A stretch of DNA of 64,000 nt from Allocoleopsis franciscana PCC 7113 (lineage in GTDB: Bacteria; Cyanobacteriota; Cyanobacteriia; Cyanobacteriales; Coleofasciculaceae): positions 161,501-225,500 of the forward strand of contig NC_019738.1 of NCBI RefSeq assembly GCF_000317515.1, given 5' to 3'. A program made the position numbers and the translations under genes. The notes below the pieces were generated by a model. That model was not told where the DNA came from. It made no database searches and saw only the letters and a program-made list of their open reading frames with translations. Position 1 is the stretch's first letter. Every line of letters starts with the position of its first letter. This document shows, piece by piece, positions 46,544-55,687 of this stretch.

Positions 46544-48493
46544 ATGTTAGGCAAGCTACTTGACAGGCGTTACGAAGTCACTCAAGTACTCGGTGCTGGT
46601 GGATTTGGTAGAACCTACCTGGCACAGGATACCAGGCGTCCTGGTAACCCAACTTGTGTTGTCAAGCAACTGAAGCCTCTGAGCAGCGATCCAAATTTTT
46701 TGGAAACAGCGCGACGTTTATTCAACAGCGAAGCTGAAACTCTGGAACAGCTAGGACATCACGACCAGATTCCTCGCCTTTTAGCTTATTTTGAGGAAGA
46801 CCAAGAGTTCTACTTAGTGCAAGAGTTTATTGAAGGTCATACGCTTTCTCAAGAGCTGCAACCAGGGCAGCGGTGGGAAGAAAGCCGAGTTATGACGCTG
46901 CTCGAAGAAGTCTTGGGTATTTTAGACTTTGTCCACTCTCACGGCGTTATTCATCGCGATATCAAACCCGACAATCTGATCCGGCGCAACTCAGACCATA
47001 AATTAGTCTTAGTGGATTTTGGTGCGGTCAAACAAATCCGTACTCAGTTTGCGGCGACTCAGGGCAGAGCCAGCAACACTGTTGCCATCGGGACTCCTGG
47101 CTATATGGCAAGTGAACAGGCTCTAGGCCAGCCACGCCCTACTAGTGATATTTATGCATTAGGAATTATTGCGATCCAGGCTCTTACAGGTCTGATGCCC
47201 ATTAATTTCCAAGAAGACCTCAGTACAGGCGAAATCCTCTGGCAGCACTTAGTGCCGATCAGCCGAGGGTTGGCAACGATCTTATCAAAGATGGTGCGCT
47301 ATCACTTCAAAGACCGTTACCAGTCAGCGGCAGAAGCGTTAGAATCACTGCGCCTGCTGAACAATACTTACTCACCCCCTACTCCTTACCCTGCCGTCCC
47401 CAGGACTCCATCGGCAAATGATGCCCCTCCGTTCGGACAAAGGGAACAGGTATCGCCGCCACCTTATCCACCCGCCTCAATCTCAGAACGCCAAACTTTG
47501 GCAGCTAGTCCAGGAGTACCTCCCAGACAACCTGTTGCTACTCCAGTAAGTACTCCTAGAGGTGGTTCTTCTGATAAAATGCCCCTTCTGGTTGGCATCG
47601 GGATGGCGATCGCCGTCGGTGCAGTTGGCATGGCTTTCGCGCTGCGTGATGGTTCCTTGTCATCCAACTATAGTGGTAATGGGACTCAGGTGGCAGATAC
47701 ATCCCCAGGACGTTGCACAGTAGCTAGTAGGGGATTAAACATCCGCTCCGGACCCAAAGGCTCGGTCGTTGCCACGGTTAAGCAAGGTACCTCTCTTTCT
47801 CTCACTGGCGCAGAACAAAATGGCTGGGTGGAAATTAGCGCACCCAAGAAAGGATGGGTTTTTAACGATAGCCAATACATCAAATGTACCTCAGCGAATC
47901 AGACACCCATCGAGACGGCTCAAGTCAATCCAAAGCCGATTGAAACGACCGTGAGTCCAAAACCTGTGGAGACGACAGTAACTCAGAAACCAATTGAGAC
48001 TCCCCAGCCGAAACCCTCAACGACCCCGCCAAAACCTGTTGATAACAGTTCCAAGACGTTAGACACAGCAGCGGATAAGTATGAGAATGGAGACTTGCAA
48101 GGCGCGATCGCTGACGCTCGGAAAGTCCTCCCAGGCAGTGAGGCTTATAAGGAAGCTCAAGCCAAAATTCAAAAGTGGCAGGACGATTGGAAAGCGGCTG
48201 AAGCCAAATATAACGAACTGCAAAAAGCTGTTGATGAAGGTGACTGGAAGAAGGTACTCATTGTAACAACTGATCCAAAGTTTTTTGAGCAACGCTATTG
48301 GCGAGACAAGTTTACTCAACTCATTGAGGAAGCTAAAAAAAGAAAAGCCGAAGCTGACGCCGAAGCGAACAAAAACCCAACCACTCCCCCTGAAGAACCC
48401 CAACAACAGAAGCCACTACCTGATGCCAAGTCATCAGGGAATGTTTCACCCACTCCCGCAGGGGAAACTCAGGACAACCCGACGAATCAATAA
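46544..48493 (+). CDS. Ser/Thr protein kinase with SH3-type sensor domain
   Basis: The protein of 649 residues (MLGKLLDRRY at 46544; ATG 46502 possible) has a kinase domain (about 8-275; GAGGFGRTY, CVVKQLK, HRDIKPDNLI, VDFGAVKQI, GTPGYMASEQ), a Pro-rich linker, one membrane helix (about 347-367, LLVGIGMAIAVGAVGMAFAL), and an exported bacterial SH3 domain (about 385-450; CTVASRGLNIRSGPKGSVVA, GWVFNDSQYI). A Lys/Pro/Thr-rich tail with repeated KPIET/KPVET units follows, then a helical region. The topology suggests sensing of the cell wall. Confidence 0.93.
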   Translation: MLGKLLDRRYEVTQVLGAGGFGRTYLAQDTRRPGNPTCVVKQLKPLSSDPNFLETARRLFNSEAETLEQLGHHDQIPRLLAYFEEDQEFYLVQEFIEGHTLSQELQPGQRWEESRVMTLLEEVLGILDFVHSHGVIHRDIKPDNLIRRNSDHKLVLVDFGAVKQIRTQFAATQGRASNTVAIGTPGYMASEQALGQPRPTSDIYALGIIAIQALTGLMPINFQEDLSTGEILWQHLVPISRGLATILSKMVRYHFKDRYQSAAEALESLRLLNNTYSPPTPYPAVPRTPSANDAPPFGQREQVSPPPYPPASISERQTLAASPGVPPRQPVATPVSTPRGGSSDKMPLLVGIGMAIAVGAVGMAFALRDGSLSSNYSGNGTQVADTSPGRCTVASRGLNIRSGPKGSVVATVKQGTSLSLTGAEQNGWVEISAPKKGWVFNDSQYIKCTSANQTPIETAQVNPKPIETTVSPKPVETTVTQKPIETPQPKPSTTPPKPVDNSSKTLDTAADKYENGDLQGAIADARKVLPGSEAYKEAQAKIQKWQDDWKAAEAKYNELQKAVDEGDWKKVLIVTTDPKFFEQRYWRDKFTQLIEEAKKRKAEADAEANKNPTTPPEEPQQQKPLPDAKSSGNVSPTPAGETQDNPTNQ

Positions 48494-48532
48494 TCAGGCG
48501 GGTCAGTTCATGAGCCGTAGGGATGTAATGAA

Positions 48533-49144
48533 TTAAGCCTGTAGCTGTTTATACCGCTGTTGGAGTTCTTGAATCGTAAACAAGGTCTGAAATTTCAGTC
48601 CGGTTGACTCGTACAACTCGGCACCACCTTGTTGTCGATCCACTAACGCCATTACCTGTTCCACGCTGTAACCGGCATCCTTGAGACGCTCGACAGCCTT
48701 CAGTGCGGATTGCCCAGTGGTCACAACATCTTCTAAAACCACCACCTTCGCCCCAGGGGGCAGACTCGGTCCTTCAATATAGGCCATTGTGCCATGCCCT
48801 TTGGCTTCTTTACGGATAATCAGCGCTGGGATGGGTCGATTTTCAAGCGCTGACACAACACTGACAGCACTCACAATCGGGTCAGCCCCTAGGGTCAAAC
48901 CAGCAACCCCTGCGGTATCCAAGGGCAGAGAGGATAATAGCAGACGCCCAATCGCTAAGGCTCCTTGGGGATGGAGCGTAACTTGCTTGCCATTGATGTA
49001 ATAGAAACTTCGCTGTCCTGACGAGAGAACAAAATCCCCCTCTTTATAAGCCAGTTGGCACAATAAATCCAACAGGAATTGACGCTGTTGAGTTAAATCA
49101 ATGGTAGTGCTGGAGTCCGGTGAGGGTTGAAGTGAGTCAATCAT
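48533..49144 (-). CDS. pyrE: Orotate phosphoribosyltransferase
   Basis: The 203-residue protein has the PRPP-binding motif VVVLEDVVTTGQSALKAVER near residue 135, the N-terminal DFVLSSGQRSFYYINGKQVT and catalytic-loop RKEAKGHGTMAYIEG. It transfers ribose 5-phosphate from PRPP to orotate giving OMP, step five of UMP synthesis. The length fits the cyanobacterial form. It is convergent with the kinase gene, with 39 bases between stops. Confidence 0.95.
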   Translation of the reverse strand: MIDSLQPSPDSSTTIDLTQQRQFLLDLLCQLAYKEGDFVLSSGQRSFYYINGKQVTLHPQGALAIGRLLLSSLPLDTAGVAGLTLGADPIVSAVSVVSALENRPIPALIIRKEAKGHGTMAYIEGPSLPPGAKVVVLEDVVTTGQSALKAVERLKDAGYSVEQVMALVDRQQGGAELYESTGLKFQTLFTIQELQQRYKQLQA

Positions 49145-49263
49145 TAGTTACAGTCAAACAGTGGAAAATGGGCACTGGTGAAGAGAGCCAATTGGCGCGA
49201 TCGCCCTCTGCCACCGCCCCTCAACAATCTTAAACTGCAATATCAGATATTATTGAGAAAATT

Positions 49264-49785
49264 ATGAGTGTGAGGATTATGCCAATGCGGTTGACCCAGT
49301 TGCTCAGTTCGTTGGTTCTTACTGCCGCTTCTAGTGGGCTTTTCTCAGCAGCAAACGCCCAAACCACTGTCCCGAACCCAGCCGTAGAATATACTGGCCC
49401 TAGAACTTTAGAGCTTGATGCATCCTTCAGTACCCCACCCAGGCGTCTCGAAACCATTCCAGAGGCATTTAATCGCGCTTTTTTCCGAGAATCTGGAGAC
49501 TTCTACCGCAACCGCAAGATTGATCGGCAAATTAATTACATTATTGGTGCCGGTGTACCTTGGGGTGCAGGTTTTCCTGATTTAGAACTTGAACGGGATG
49601 CTGAACGTGTCTTTAAGCTTTATCAAGAACTTTTAGAACTACAGGCTTCCACTGGCCCTGTCATTCGTACCCCCGACTTGGCTAATCCCTTCGATACTTC
49701 AGTACGGCTCCTTTCTGGCCCCCCCCGTTTTGGTAATCGGCTGGAGGGAGGTGAGTTTATTTTCGATACCGTACCCCCTCGATAG
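49264..49785 (+). CDS. Hypothetical exported protein
   Basis: The 173-residue protein has a signal peptide (MRLTQLLSSLVLTAASSGLF, cleavage after AANAQ) starting at ATG 49264, 49279 or 49285. The mature part includes IPEAFNRAFFRESGDFYRNR and LERDAERVFKLYQELLELQA. No family is recognised. It is probably periplasmic and may be specific to cyanobacteria. Confidence 0.7.
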   Translation: MSVRIMPMRLTQLLSSLVLTAASSGLFSAANAQTTVPNPAVEYTGPRTLELDASFSTPPRRLETIPEAFNRAFFRESGDFYRNRKIDRQINYIIGAGVPWGAGFPDLELERDAERVFKLYQELLELQASTGPVIRTPDLANPFDTSVRLLSGPPRFGNRLEGGEFIFDTVPPR

Positions 49786-49836
49786 CCCTGTGTTGGGGTC
49801 ATTGACGAAACGGGCATTGAAACGCGAGTTGTCCAA

Positions 49837-49909
49837 TCCAGGGTGCAGGAGTTGAACCTGCCTTGCGCGAATTATGAGTTCGCTGCCTCAACCGCTCGGC
49901 CAACCCTGG
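49837..49909 (-). tRNA. tRNA-Ile (CAU)
   Basis: On the minus strand CCAGGGT/ACCCTGG is the acceptor stem, GCGAA-CTCATAA-TTCGC the anticodon arm (anticodon CAT) and GCAGG-TTCAACT-CCTGC the T arm; 73 nt with discriminator A. The GGCCGAGCGGTTGAGGC D arm resembles plastid trnI-CAU rather than the elongator Met tRNA, so the C34 is probably modified to lysidine to read AUA. Confidence 0.85.
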
Positions 49910-50264
49910 TTAATCTATTATTACCATATTGGCACACCCACTTTATCTAGGGGCGAGGATTCTTCAATCAACTCGTTATGGATGGGAGCCTCCTACTAAG
50001 GGCATACCTTTCGTTATGCGTGAAAAAACAGCACTAGAATGTCTCTCCCACTCTCCCCTTGTGTTTCTTGAAAATAGAGATTGACTTTTTTTGAGTAAGT
50101 GCTAAAACAGACAACTAAGATAGAAACGGCTTGTTAGTTTTGGCAGCAAGCCCTTTTCTATGAATTTTTATGTCAAGATTTTGTGTTGAAAGGCTATCGA
50201 GCTGTAAGAGAAGCATAGCTGACAGCCACTTCACGGAGCATGTGCGGAGTAACTTGAATCACTC
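49910..50264. other. Intergenic region with promoter-like boxes and a hairpin
   Basis: TTGACT (50081-50086) and TAAAAC (50103-50108) are 16 bases apart and could be a promoter. GGCTTG/CAAGCC (50128-50133 and 50147-50152) then form a hairpin followed by CTTTTCT. This may be a leader element or a short RNA; evidence is weak. Confidence 0.35.
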
Positions 50265-51008
50265 ATGAAATTAAACTCAACTGTAGCTCTCACTTTAATT
50301 CTGCTGGCAATGATGTTAGGTGCCGGTTTTGTGAGTTCGATGTGGGGATTCACTCTCGGTCACGAAGCCCTCAAAGGCGTTACCCAGCCGGATGTTCGCC
50401 CAATCAAAGATATCGCGGATAAACAGAAAGCTGTTCCTGGGAAAGAAGGGTTAGCTATTTTGCGGGAAGAAGACATCCTGACGAAGGTTAACGAGTACAT
50501 CAAGAATAGTGGCAAGGATGCCAAACCAGAGAACAAGAACAACTCCAAACCGGAGGACAAGGACGAGCAAGCTAACAATAGCAGCTCCTCTGCTCCAGAT
50601 AGCCAGCCATCGCCTGAGCCAACGTTCACACAGGCATCCTTTGCCAGTGCCAATCCTAATCTCAACTTACCGATCAAAAGTGAGGATCGGGGCGTGATGT
50701 TAGAGTTACGCTCCGCTACTCAGCAGGGAGGTTCTTTATTGTTGAATGTGACGCTCAAAAATCAGGGAGCCAATGCAGTACGATTTCTCTATAGCTTTTT
50801 GAACGTTACGGACGAGCAAGGTCGTGCCTTGAGCGCGATTACTGAAGGCTTGCCAGGAGAATTGCCTCCCGATGGGCAGGAATATTCAGGAACAGTGAGT
50901 ATTCCCTCCGCTTTGATTGATAATGCCCAAAAGCTTTCGTTAACATTGACAGATTATCCTGATCAAAGACTTCAGCTAAAAATGTCCGAAATTCCCGTCG
51001 CCCGATAA
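50265..51008 (+). CDS. Hypothetical membrane-anchored protein
   Basis: The 247-residue protein has an N-terminal membrane anchor (VALTLILLAMMLGAGFVSSM, residues 7-26), a polar Lys/Asn/Ser-rich linker (about 85-125) and a C-terminal beta-rich domain of about 110 residues (VMLELRSATQQGGSLLLNVT, FLYSFLNVTDEQGRALSAIT) resembling a small immunoglobulin-like fold. Family not recognised; probably periplasmic and anchored. Confidence 0.68.
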   Translation: MKLNSTVALTLILLAMMLGAGFVSSMWGFTLGHEALKGVTQPDVRPIKDIADKQKAVPGKEGLAILREEDILTKVNEYIKNSGKDAKPENKNNSKPEDKDEQANNSSSSAPDSQPSPEPTFTQASFASANPNLNLPIKSEDRGVMLELRSATQQGGSLLLNVTLKNQGANAVRFLYSFLNVTDEQGRALSAITEGLPGELPPDGQEYSGTVSIPSALIDNAQKLSLTLTDYPDQRLQLKMSEIPVAR

Positions 51009-51113
51009 GCCCTTAGAGTCCATCAACCGTAAAAAGTAACAATTCTTTTAGGACAAGCTTTAGATTTTTCTACTTTTGATACAGTTGCCAAATCCGATCG
51101 TTCTTCCCATAGG

Positions 51114-51146
51114 GATGGGTAGAGACAGCACCGCTCTCTACCCATC
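51114..51146. terminator. Strong hairpin (12-bp stem)
   Basis: GATGGGTAGAGA and TCTCTACCCATC form a perfect 12-bp stem with a nine-base loop, followed by GTTTCC. It lies about 105 bases past the upstream gene's stop; likely a terminator despite the weak T-run. Confidence 0.6.
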
Positions 51147-51218
51147 GTTTCCAGGTGCGGTGTCGTTCTTTCTCCCATTCCTGCAAGGGATGGGCTGCCC
51201 CAGGTTGCGAAAGTTTTT

Positions 51219-52688
51219 GTGAGCGTTTATTCTAACCTCACCGGTCAAGACATTGTACTGCGATTGTTATCAGTGCTGCTTCTGATTGCAATCAATGCCT
51301 TTTTTGTCACGGCTGAGTTTGCCATGGTTTCCGTGCGGCGATCGCGCATCAATCAGCTAGCAGATGCGGGTGATGTTCAGGCGAAAACCGTTCAATCCTT
51401 ACAACGCAGCATCGAGCGTTTACTCTCGACCACTCAGATCGGAATTACGCTTTCCAGTTTGGCATTAGGCTGGATTGGGGAGAGTACTATGGCAGTTCTG
51501 GTAGCGGCGGGACTTAGGCAATTGCCCTTGCCACCATCAGTTAGCCAGTTTATGGCTCATTCTCTAGCCATTCCCATCACTTTTTTTCTGATTGCCTATC
51601 TGCAAATTGTTCTCGGCGAACTCTGCCCCAAATCCGTTGCTCTGCTTTACTCAGAACAGTTGGCACGGTTTCTCGGTCCTCCTAGCCTCGCGATCGCCCG
51701 TTTTTTTAATCCCTTCATCTGGATTTTAAACCAATCAACTCGCTTGCTCCTGCGGCTTGTGGGTATCCAATATACCGGTCAAGGCTGGTATAACCGGGTG
51801 ACTCCAGAAGAGTTACAACTGATTATTACCACCGAACGCGAGTCTACCGGACTAGAGGCGGAAGAACGCGAACTCCTGAAAAATGTGTTTGAGTTTGGTG
51901 ATGTGGAGGCGGTGGAGGTGATGGTTCCCCGCACCAGCATTGCGGCTATTCCCAGTACGGCAACCTTCCAGACGTTGTTAGAGGAAATTGACCAAACGGG
52001 TCACTCGCGCTATCCAGTGATGGGCGAATCCCTGGATGACATTCAGGGAATTATTTACTTCAAAGAATTAGCCCAACCCCTCTCCCAAGGACAGCTTACG
52101 CCAGAAACACCCATTCTGCCCTGGATTCGTCCCGCTCGGTTTGTACCAGAATCAATTCCGCTTTCGGAACTCTTGCCCTTGATGCAGCGATCGCACCTGG
52201 TTATGGTGATGGTTGTGGATGAGTTCGGTGGTACAGCCGGGTTAGTCACCCTGAAAGACTTAATTGCTGAAATTATTGGTGACAACTCTGAACCCGAAAG
52301 TCCAGAGGAATTACCCGTACAAATTCTGGATGAACAGACTTTTCTGGTGCAAGCCCAAATGGATTTGGAAGAAGTCAACGAACTTTTGGATTTAAACTTA
52401 CCCTTAGCTGACGAATACCAAACCTTAGGAGGCTTTCTCCTCTACCAATTTCAAAAAATTCCCCTACAGGGTGAAACCCTCAATTATGACAATCTGGATC
52501 TAACTGTCGTTTCTGCGGAAGGTCCACGTGTACATCAAATTCGCATTAACCGTCTAGAGTCAACAACCACGCCCCAAGAAGAGATTTCCATCCCCGATAT
52601 GGTGATAGAAACGGACACAGCAGAGGAGATTCCAAAAGATGAGGCAACGCGGAATCTCGATGTAGATTCCTACAAAGACTCCGAATAG
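51219..52688 (+). CDS. CNNM/HlyC-CorC family membrane protein
   Basis: The 489-residue protein has an N-terminal DUF21/CNNM domain with about four hydrophobic segments (INAFFVTAEFAMVSVRRSRI, LVSLALGW-like region, ILVL segments), tandem CBS domains (about 215-345; VEVMVPRTSIAAIPSTATFQ, LVMVMVVDEFGGTAGLVTLK) and a C-terminal CorC_HlyC domain (about 360-440). Such proteins are linked to Mg2+/Co2+ efflux and often annotated hemolysin. It starts at GTG 51219. The stop overlaps the convergent kinase gene by 19 bases. A second, shorter member is at 58977. Confidence 0.92.
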   Translation: MSVYSNLTGQDIVLRLLSVLLLIAINAFFVTAEFAMVSVRRSRINQLADAGDVQAKTVQSLQRSIERLLSTTQIGITLSSLALGWIGESTMAVLVAAGLRQLPLPPSVSQFMAHSLAIPITFFLIAYLQIVLGELCPKSVALLYSEQLARFLGPPSLAIARFFNPFIWILNQSTRLLLRLVGIQYTGQGWYNRVTPEELQLIITTERESTGLEAEERELLKNVFEFGDVEAVEVMVPRTSIAAIPSTATFQTLLEEIDQTGHSRYPVMGESLDDIQGIIYFKELAQPLSQGQLTPETPILPWIRPARFVPESIPLSELLPLMQRSHLVMVMVVDEFGGTAGLVTLKDLIAEIIGDNSEPESPEELPVQILDEQTFLVQAQMDLEEVNELLDLNLPLADEYQTLGGFLLYQFQKIPLQGETLNYDNLDLTVVSAEGPRVHQIRINRLESTTTPQEEISIPDMVIETDTAEEIPKDEATRNLDVDSYKDSE

Positions 52689-54277
52689 CGGTCGTGCCAC
52701 TCCGATTTATCGAGAGAAAAAGCCCACCAGTAGGGCAGTTGATTGGGGGATTGTCCCTTACCCATCATTTGCAGCCCATCTAACGACAAAATGCCTTGAC
52801 TTTCTCCCAGTACCCAATGACCTGATGCCGCTTTTGAGGCAATACGCATGACCCAGTTTTCTGAAGTCGATTGTGTCGGTTGTGAGAGGACACGAAGTTT
52901 TCGTAGGGTTACCTTATTCGTCTGGGGATCAACATTTCCCTGAATCGCAATCCGATAAAGCCCCTTAAAATTAGAGGATTGGATACTCAACGTTCCACTC
53001 AATGAGTTACCGGACTCAGGCGTAACCGTCAGCATCGCTGCTTGATTGTCAAACTCGCCATACCAAATTTCCACTCTTGTCCCCATCTTAAAGAATGACC
53101 AGGAGTATGAATTTTGCAGTGAATCTTGCCCCATTCCGGACATTTGCTTTTGATCGGATGACAGCGTTCCTGAATTTCTTCCCAAATTCCACAACCCTGA
53201 ATAAGGTTCTGAGAGGACGCGTACTTCTCGCATTTGGATGGTCTGTGTTCTGTAGTCAAGATTACCCTGAATCCCAATCCGAGAAAGGCCATTAGGAGAA
53301 TGAACGGTTAAAATTCCACCAAACCAACTCCCTAAGTGGTAAGTAATCGTAAAATTTGCCAATTTATGGTCAAACTCGCCATACCAATTCCCAATCATGG
53401 GAGAGGTTAAGTCTTGAAGTACCTCCTCGGCAGATTGATATCGTGCTTTCACCTCAACCTTGAGCATCTTGTTCAACATCTGCCTGAGCTGCTTACTAAT
53501 AGCAGCACCTTGGGACTTGTCTTGCCATAACCAACGGGCTTCCTTCGGGTCGTAGAGGAGATGAGGACTCATGCCAGTCAATAGATGAATACAGGTCGCC
53601 CCTAAGCCATAAATATCACTGGCGGGATAAGCTTCGCCATAGGTTATCTGTTCGAGTGGGGCATAACCCTGAGTTCCGCAGTAAGTCTTTGGTATCACGA
53701 CTGTGCCACTCAAATATTTGGCTACACCGAAGTCGATCAGCACCAACTTCCCATCCTGCCTGCGGCGCATGATATTGTCTGGTTTAATATCCCGATGAAT
53801 GACACCCTGTTGATGGATAAACTTCAATACAGCTAAAAAGTCAAACAGCAATTCTCGAATTTTGAACTCATTAAATGTCCCGTGCTGTTCCAACTCTGTT
53901 AGCAATGTTTGCCCCTCAATAAACTCCTGTACTAAATACAGATCATCACCGTCCTTAAAATATGCCAATAGTGCAGGAACCTGTGGATGTTGACCTAACT
54001 GTTGCAGTCGCCTTGCTTCTTGCTCAAACAGTTGAGTTGCCTTCTCAATAGCTCCACTTCCTTTAATTTGTGGTGTAAATTGCTTAATGACGCAACGTTC
54101 ATTCAGCTTGTCTATATCTTCAGCCAGATAAGTTCTGCCAAATCCCCCACGACCCAGAGGCTGAATGGGATGATAGCGGTTTCGCAACAGCGCCAGTTTT
54201 GTCCCGCAACAGTGACAAAATTTGAAGCCATCTGGATTTAAGGGATTCTGGCAATCGGGATTAAGGCAGCAAGTCAT
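52670..54277 (-). CDS. Ser/Thr kinase with N-terminal zinc ribbon and duplicated C-terminal domain
   Basis: The 535-residue protein starts with a four-cysteine zinc ribbon (CLNPDCQN ... CHCCGTK, residues 4-26), followed by a Hanks kinase domain (about 34-290) with GRGGFGRTY, CVIKQFT, HRDIKPDNIM, IDFGVAKYL and GTQGYAPLEQ. The C-terminus has two repeats of about 110 residues, each starting WYGEFD (about residues 295 and 405) and including RIGIQGN/RIAIQGN and R-VRVLS/KLRVLS. I do not recognise this domain. No membrane helix is seen. The signal is unknown. Confidence 0.9.
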   Translation of the reverse strand: MTCCLNPDCQNPLNPDGFKFCHCCGTKLALLRNRYHPIQPLGRGGFGRTYLAEDIDKLNERCVIKQFTPQIKGSGAIEKATQLFEQEARRLQQLGQHPQVPALLAYFKDGDDLYLVQEFIEGQTLLTELEQHGTFNEFKIRELLFDFLAVLKFIHQQGVIHRDIKPDNIMRRRQDGKLVLIDFGVAKYLSGTVVIPKTYCGTQGYAPLEQITYGEAYPASDIYGLGATCIHLLTGMSPHLLYDPKEARWLWQDKSQGAAISKQLRQMLNKMLKVEVKARYQSAEEVLQDLTSPMIGNWYGEFDHKLANFTITYHLGSWFGGILTVHSPNGLSRIGIQGNLDYRTQTIQMREVRVLSEPYSGLWNLGRNSGTLSSDQKQMSGMGQDSLQNSYSWSFFKMGTRVEIWYGEFDNQAAMLTVTPESGNSLSGTLSIQSSNFKGLYRIAIQGNVDPQTNKVTLRKLRVLSQPTQSTSENWVMRIASKAASGHWVLGESQGILSLDGLQMMGKGQSPNQLPYWWAFSLDKSEWHDRYSESL

Positions 54278-54454
54278 TCTTGGGAGACAAACATCAGATT
54301 AATCTATCCTAATTTTTCCCCTGATGAAACCTAAAATAATTCTTATAAAAGGTAAAAGGATGAGTTTGTTGTGCAAAAATCAAAGTCAAATAAAGGCTAA
54401 AGTGTCAAGAATGAAAAATGAAATGACACGGCTAAATCCAGACTTAATGATTCA
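54278..54454. other. Intergenic region between kinase and queC
   Basis: AT-rich, no gene. It should carry the promoter of the kinase gene. Confidence 0.3.
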
Positions 54455-55150
54455 TCAGTTTAGTTCTTTGCTTCTCACTGAATAAGGGAGCGGGTCTTGC
54501 AATCCCAATTCAGCAAAAGCCGCCAGCCGCAAACGGCAGGAATCACAAACACCACAAGCCAAATCACCACCAGCATAGCAAGACCAAGTGTGTTCCCAAG
54601 GGACACCGAGCTGATTACCTAGCTGAATTATCTCAGTTTTTTTCAGGTCAATCAGAGGCGTCGCAATCTCAATAGCGGTTCCCTCCCGACCTTGCTTTGT
54701 ACCTAAATCAAAAACTTTTTGCATGGCTTGGATATAGTCCGGACGGCAATCGGGATAACCGGAATAATCCAACGCATTGACTCCGACATAAACTCTTTGA
54801 GCATCGATCGCTTCCGCATAAGATAAACCAAAGCTCAAAAAAATTGTATTCCGAGCCGGTACATAGGTAATTGGGATGTTTTGAGACATCTCATCCAAGG
54901 TACGTTCTTCGGGTAAATCTAGGTCATTATCTGTTAACGCAGAACCGCCCCACTGTCGCAAATCAAAACTGACGATTTGATGCTCCTTTACACGCGCACA
55001 ACCTGCGATCGCTTTAGCATATTCGAGTTCTCGCCGGTGGCGCTGTTGATAGTCAAAGGAAATGGCATAGCATTCATAACCATCTGCCTTGGCTTGATAG
55101 AGAGTTGTCGAAGAGTCTAATCCTCCAGATAACAAAATAACGGCTTTCAA
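54455..55150 (-). CDS. queC: 7-cyano-7-deazaguanine synthase
   Basis: The 231-residue protein has the PP-loop ILLSGGLDSSTTLYQAKADG, the FDYQQRHRRELEYAKAIA segment, VPARNTIFLSFGLSYAEAID, and a C-terminal zinc site of four cysteines (CYAGGDLACGVCDSCRLR). It converts 7-carboxy-7-deazaguanine with ammonia and ATP to preQ0, a queuosine precursor. It starts at TTG 55150. No other queuosine gene is adjacent. Confidence 0.95.
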   Translation of the reverse strand: MKAVILLSGGLDSSTTLYQAKADGYECYAISFDYQQRHRRELEYAKAIAGCARVKEHQIVSFDLRQWGGSALTDNDLDLPEERTLDEMSQNIPITYVPARNTIFLSFGLSYAEAIDAQRVYVGVNALDYSGYPDCRPDYIQAMQKVFDLGTKQGREGTAIEIATPLIDLKKTEIIQLGNQLGVPWEHTWSCYAGGDLACGVCDSCRLRLAAFAELGLQDPLPYSVRSKELN

Positions 55151-55687
55151 AATCTAATTCCTTCATTCATGAGCTACTAGGTTTTAGGCTATATCTTCGA
55201 GGCTAACTAGCCAACAAGTTAATCATTATTACATTTGAAATGACCACATACCAGTAATAAACCTGCTGCCCTCTGCCTCCTCACAGGAGAGAGCCGGTGT
55301 CTTCTTGTCTTGTGCTATATTTCCGTCTCATGGACGCACAGACCGAACAAGGAATCGCGGTTTTTCAATCAGCCGTGTGAATGGCTGTAAAACTGCGTTG
55401 TGAGATGACAGGGGAGTTGAAGTAGTCCAAAAGTACTGGAAATCGTAGCCTTAATGGACAACCCAGAAACTGACACATCTATCCGACGCTCTAGAAGTAG
55501 TAAAACCACAATGAAAAGAAAATGACCGCCCCAAAGACCTCCTGAAATTTTGAGGGATCTAGGCAAAACTTTGGAATTCTTCACACTTAGAGGGGCTGTG
55601 GTACTATCTGGATGGTTTAAGGCGGCTCAGAATAAGCAAATCGACTTAGTTCCCGTGGTGGAGGAGCAGACAAGAGTGCAAGATAGA
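55151..55687. other. Intergenic region upstream of the oxidoreductase gene
   Basis: No supported gene. The oxidoreductase frame extends upstream to 55550, but that part does not resemble the family. Confidence 0.35.

Noticed and set aside
49837-49909. Initiator or elongator Met tRNA
   Set aside because: Although the anticodon is CAT, the D arm and acceptor match the tRNA-Ile(CAU) type; initiator features are absent.
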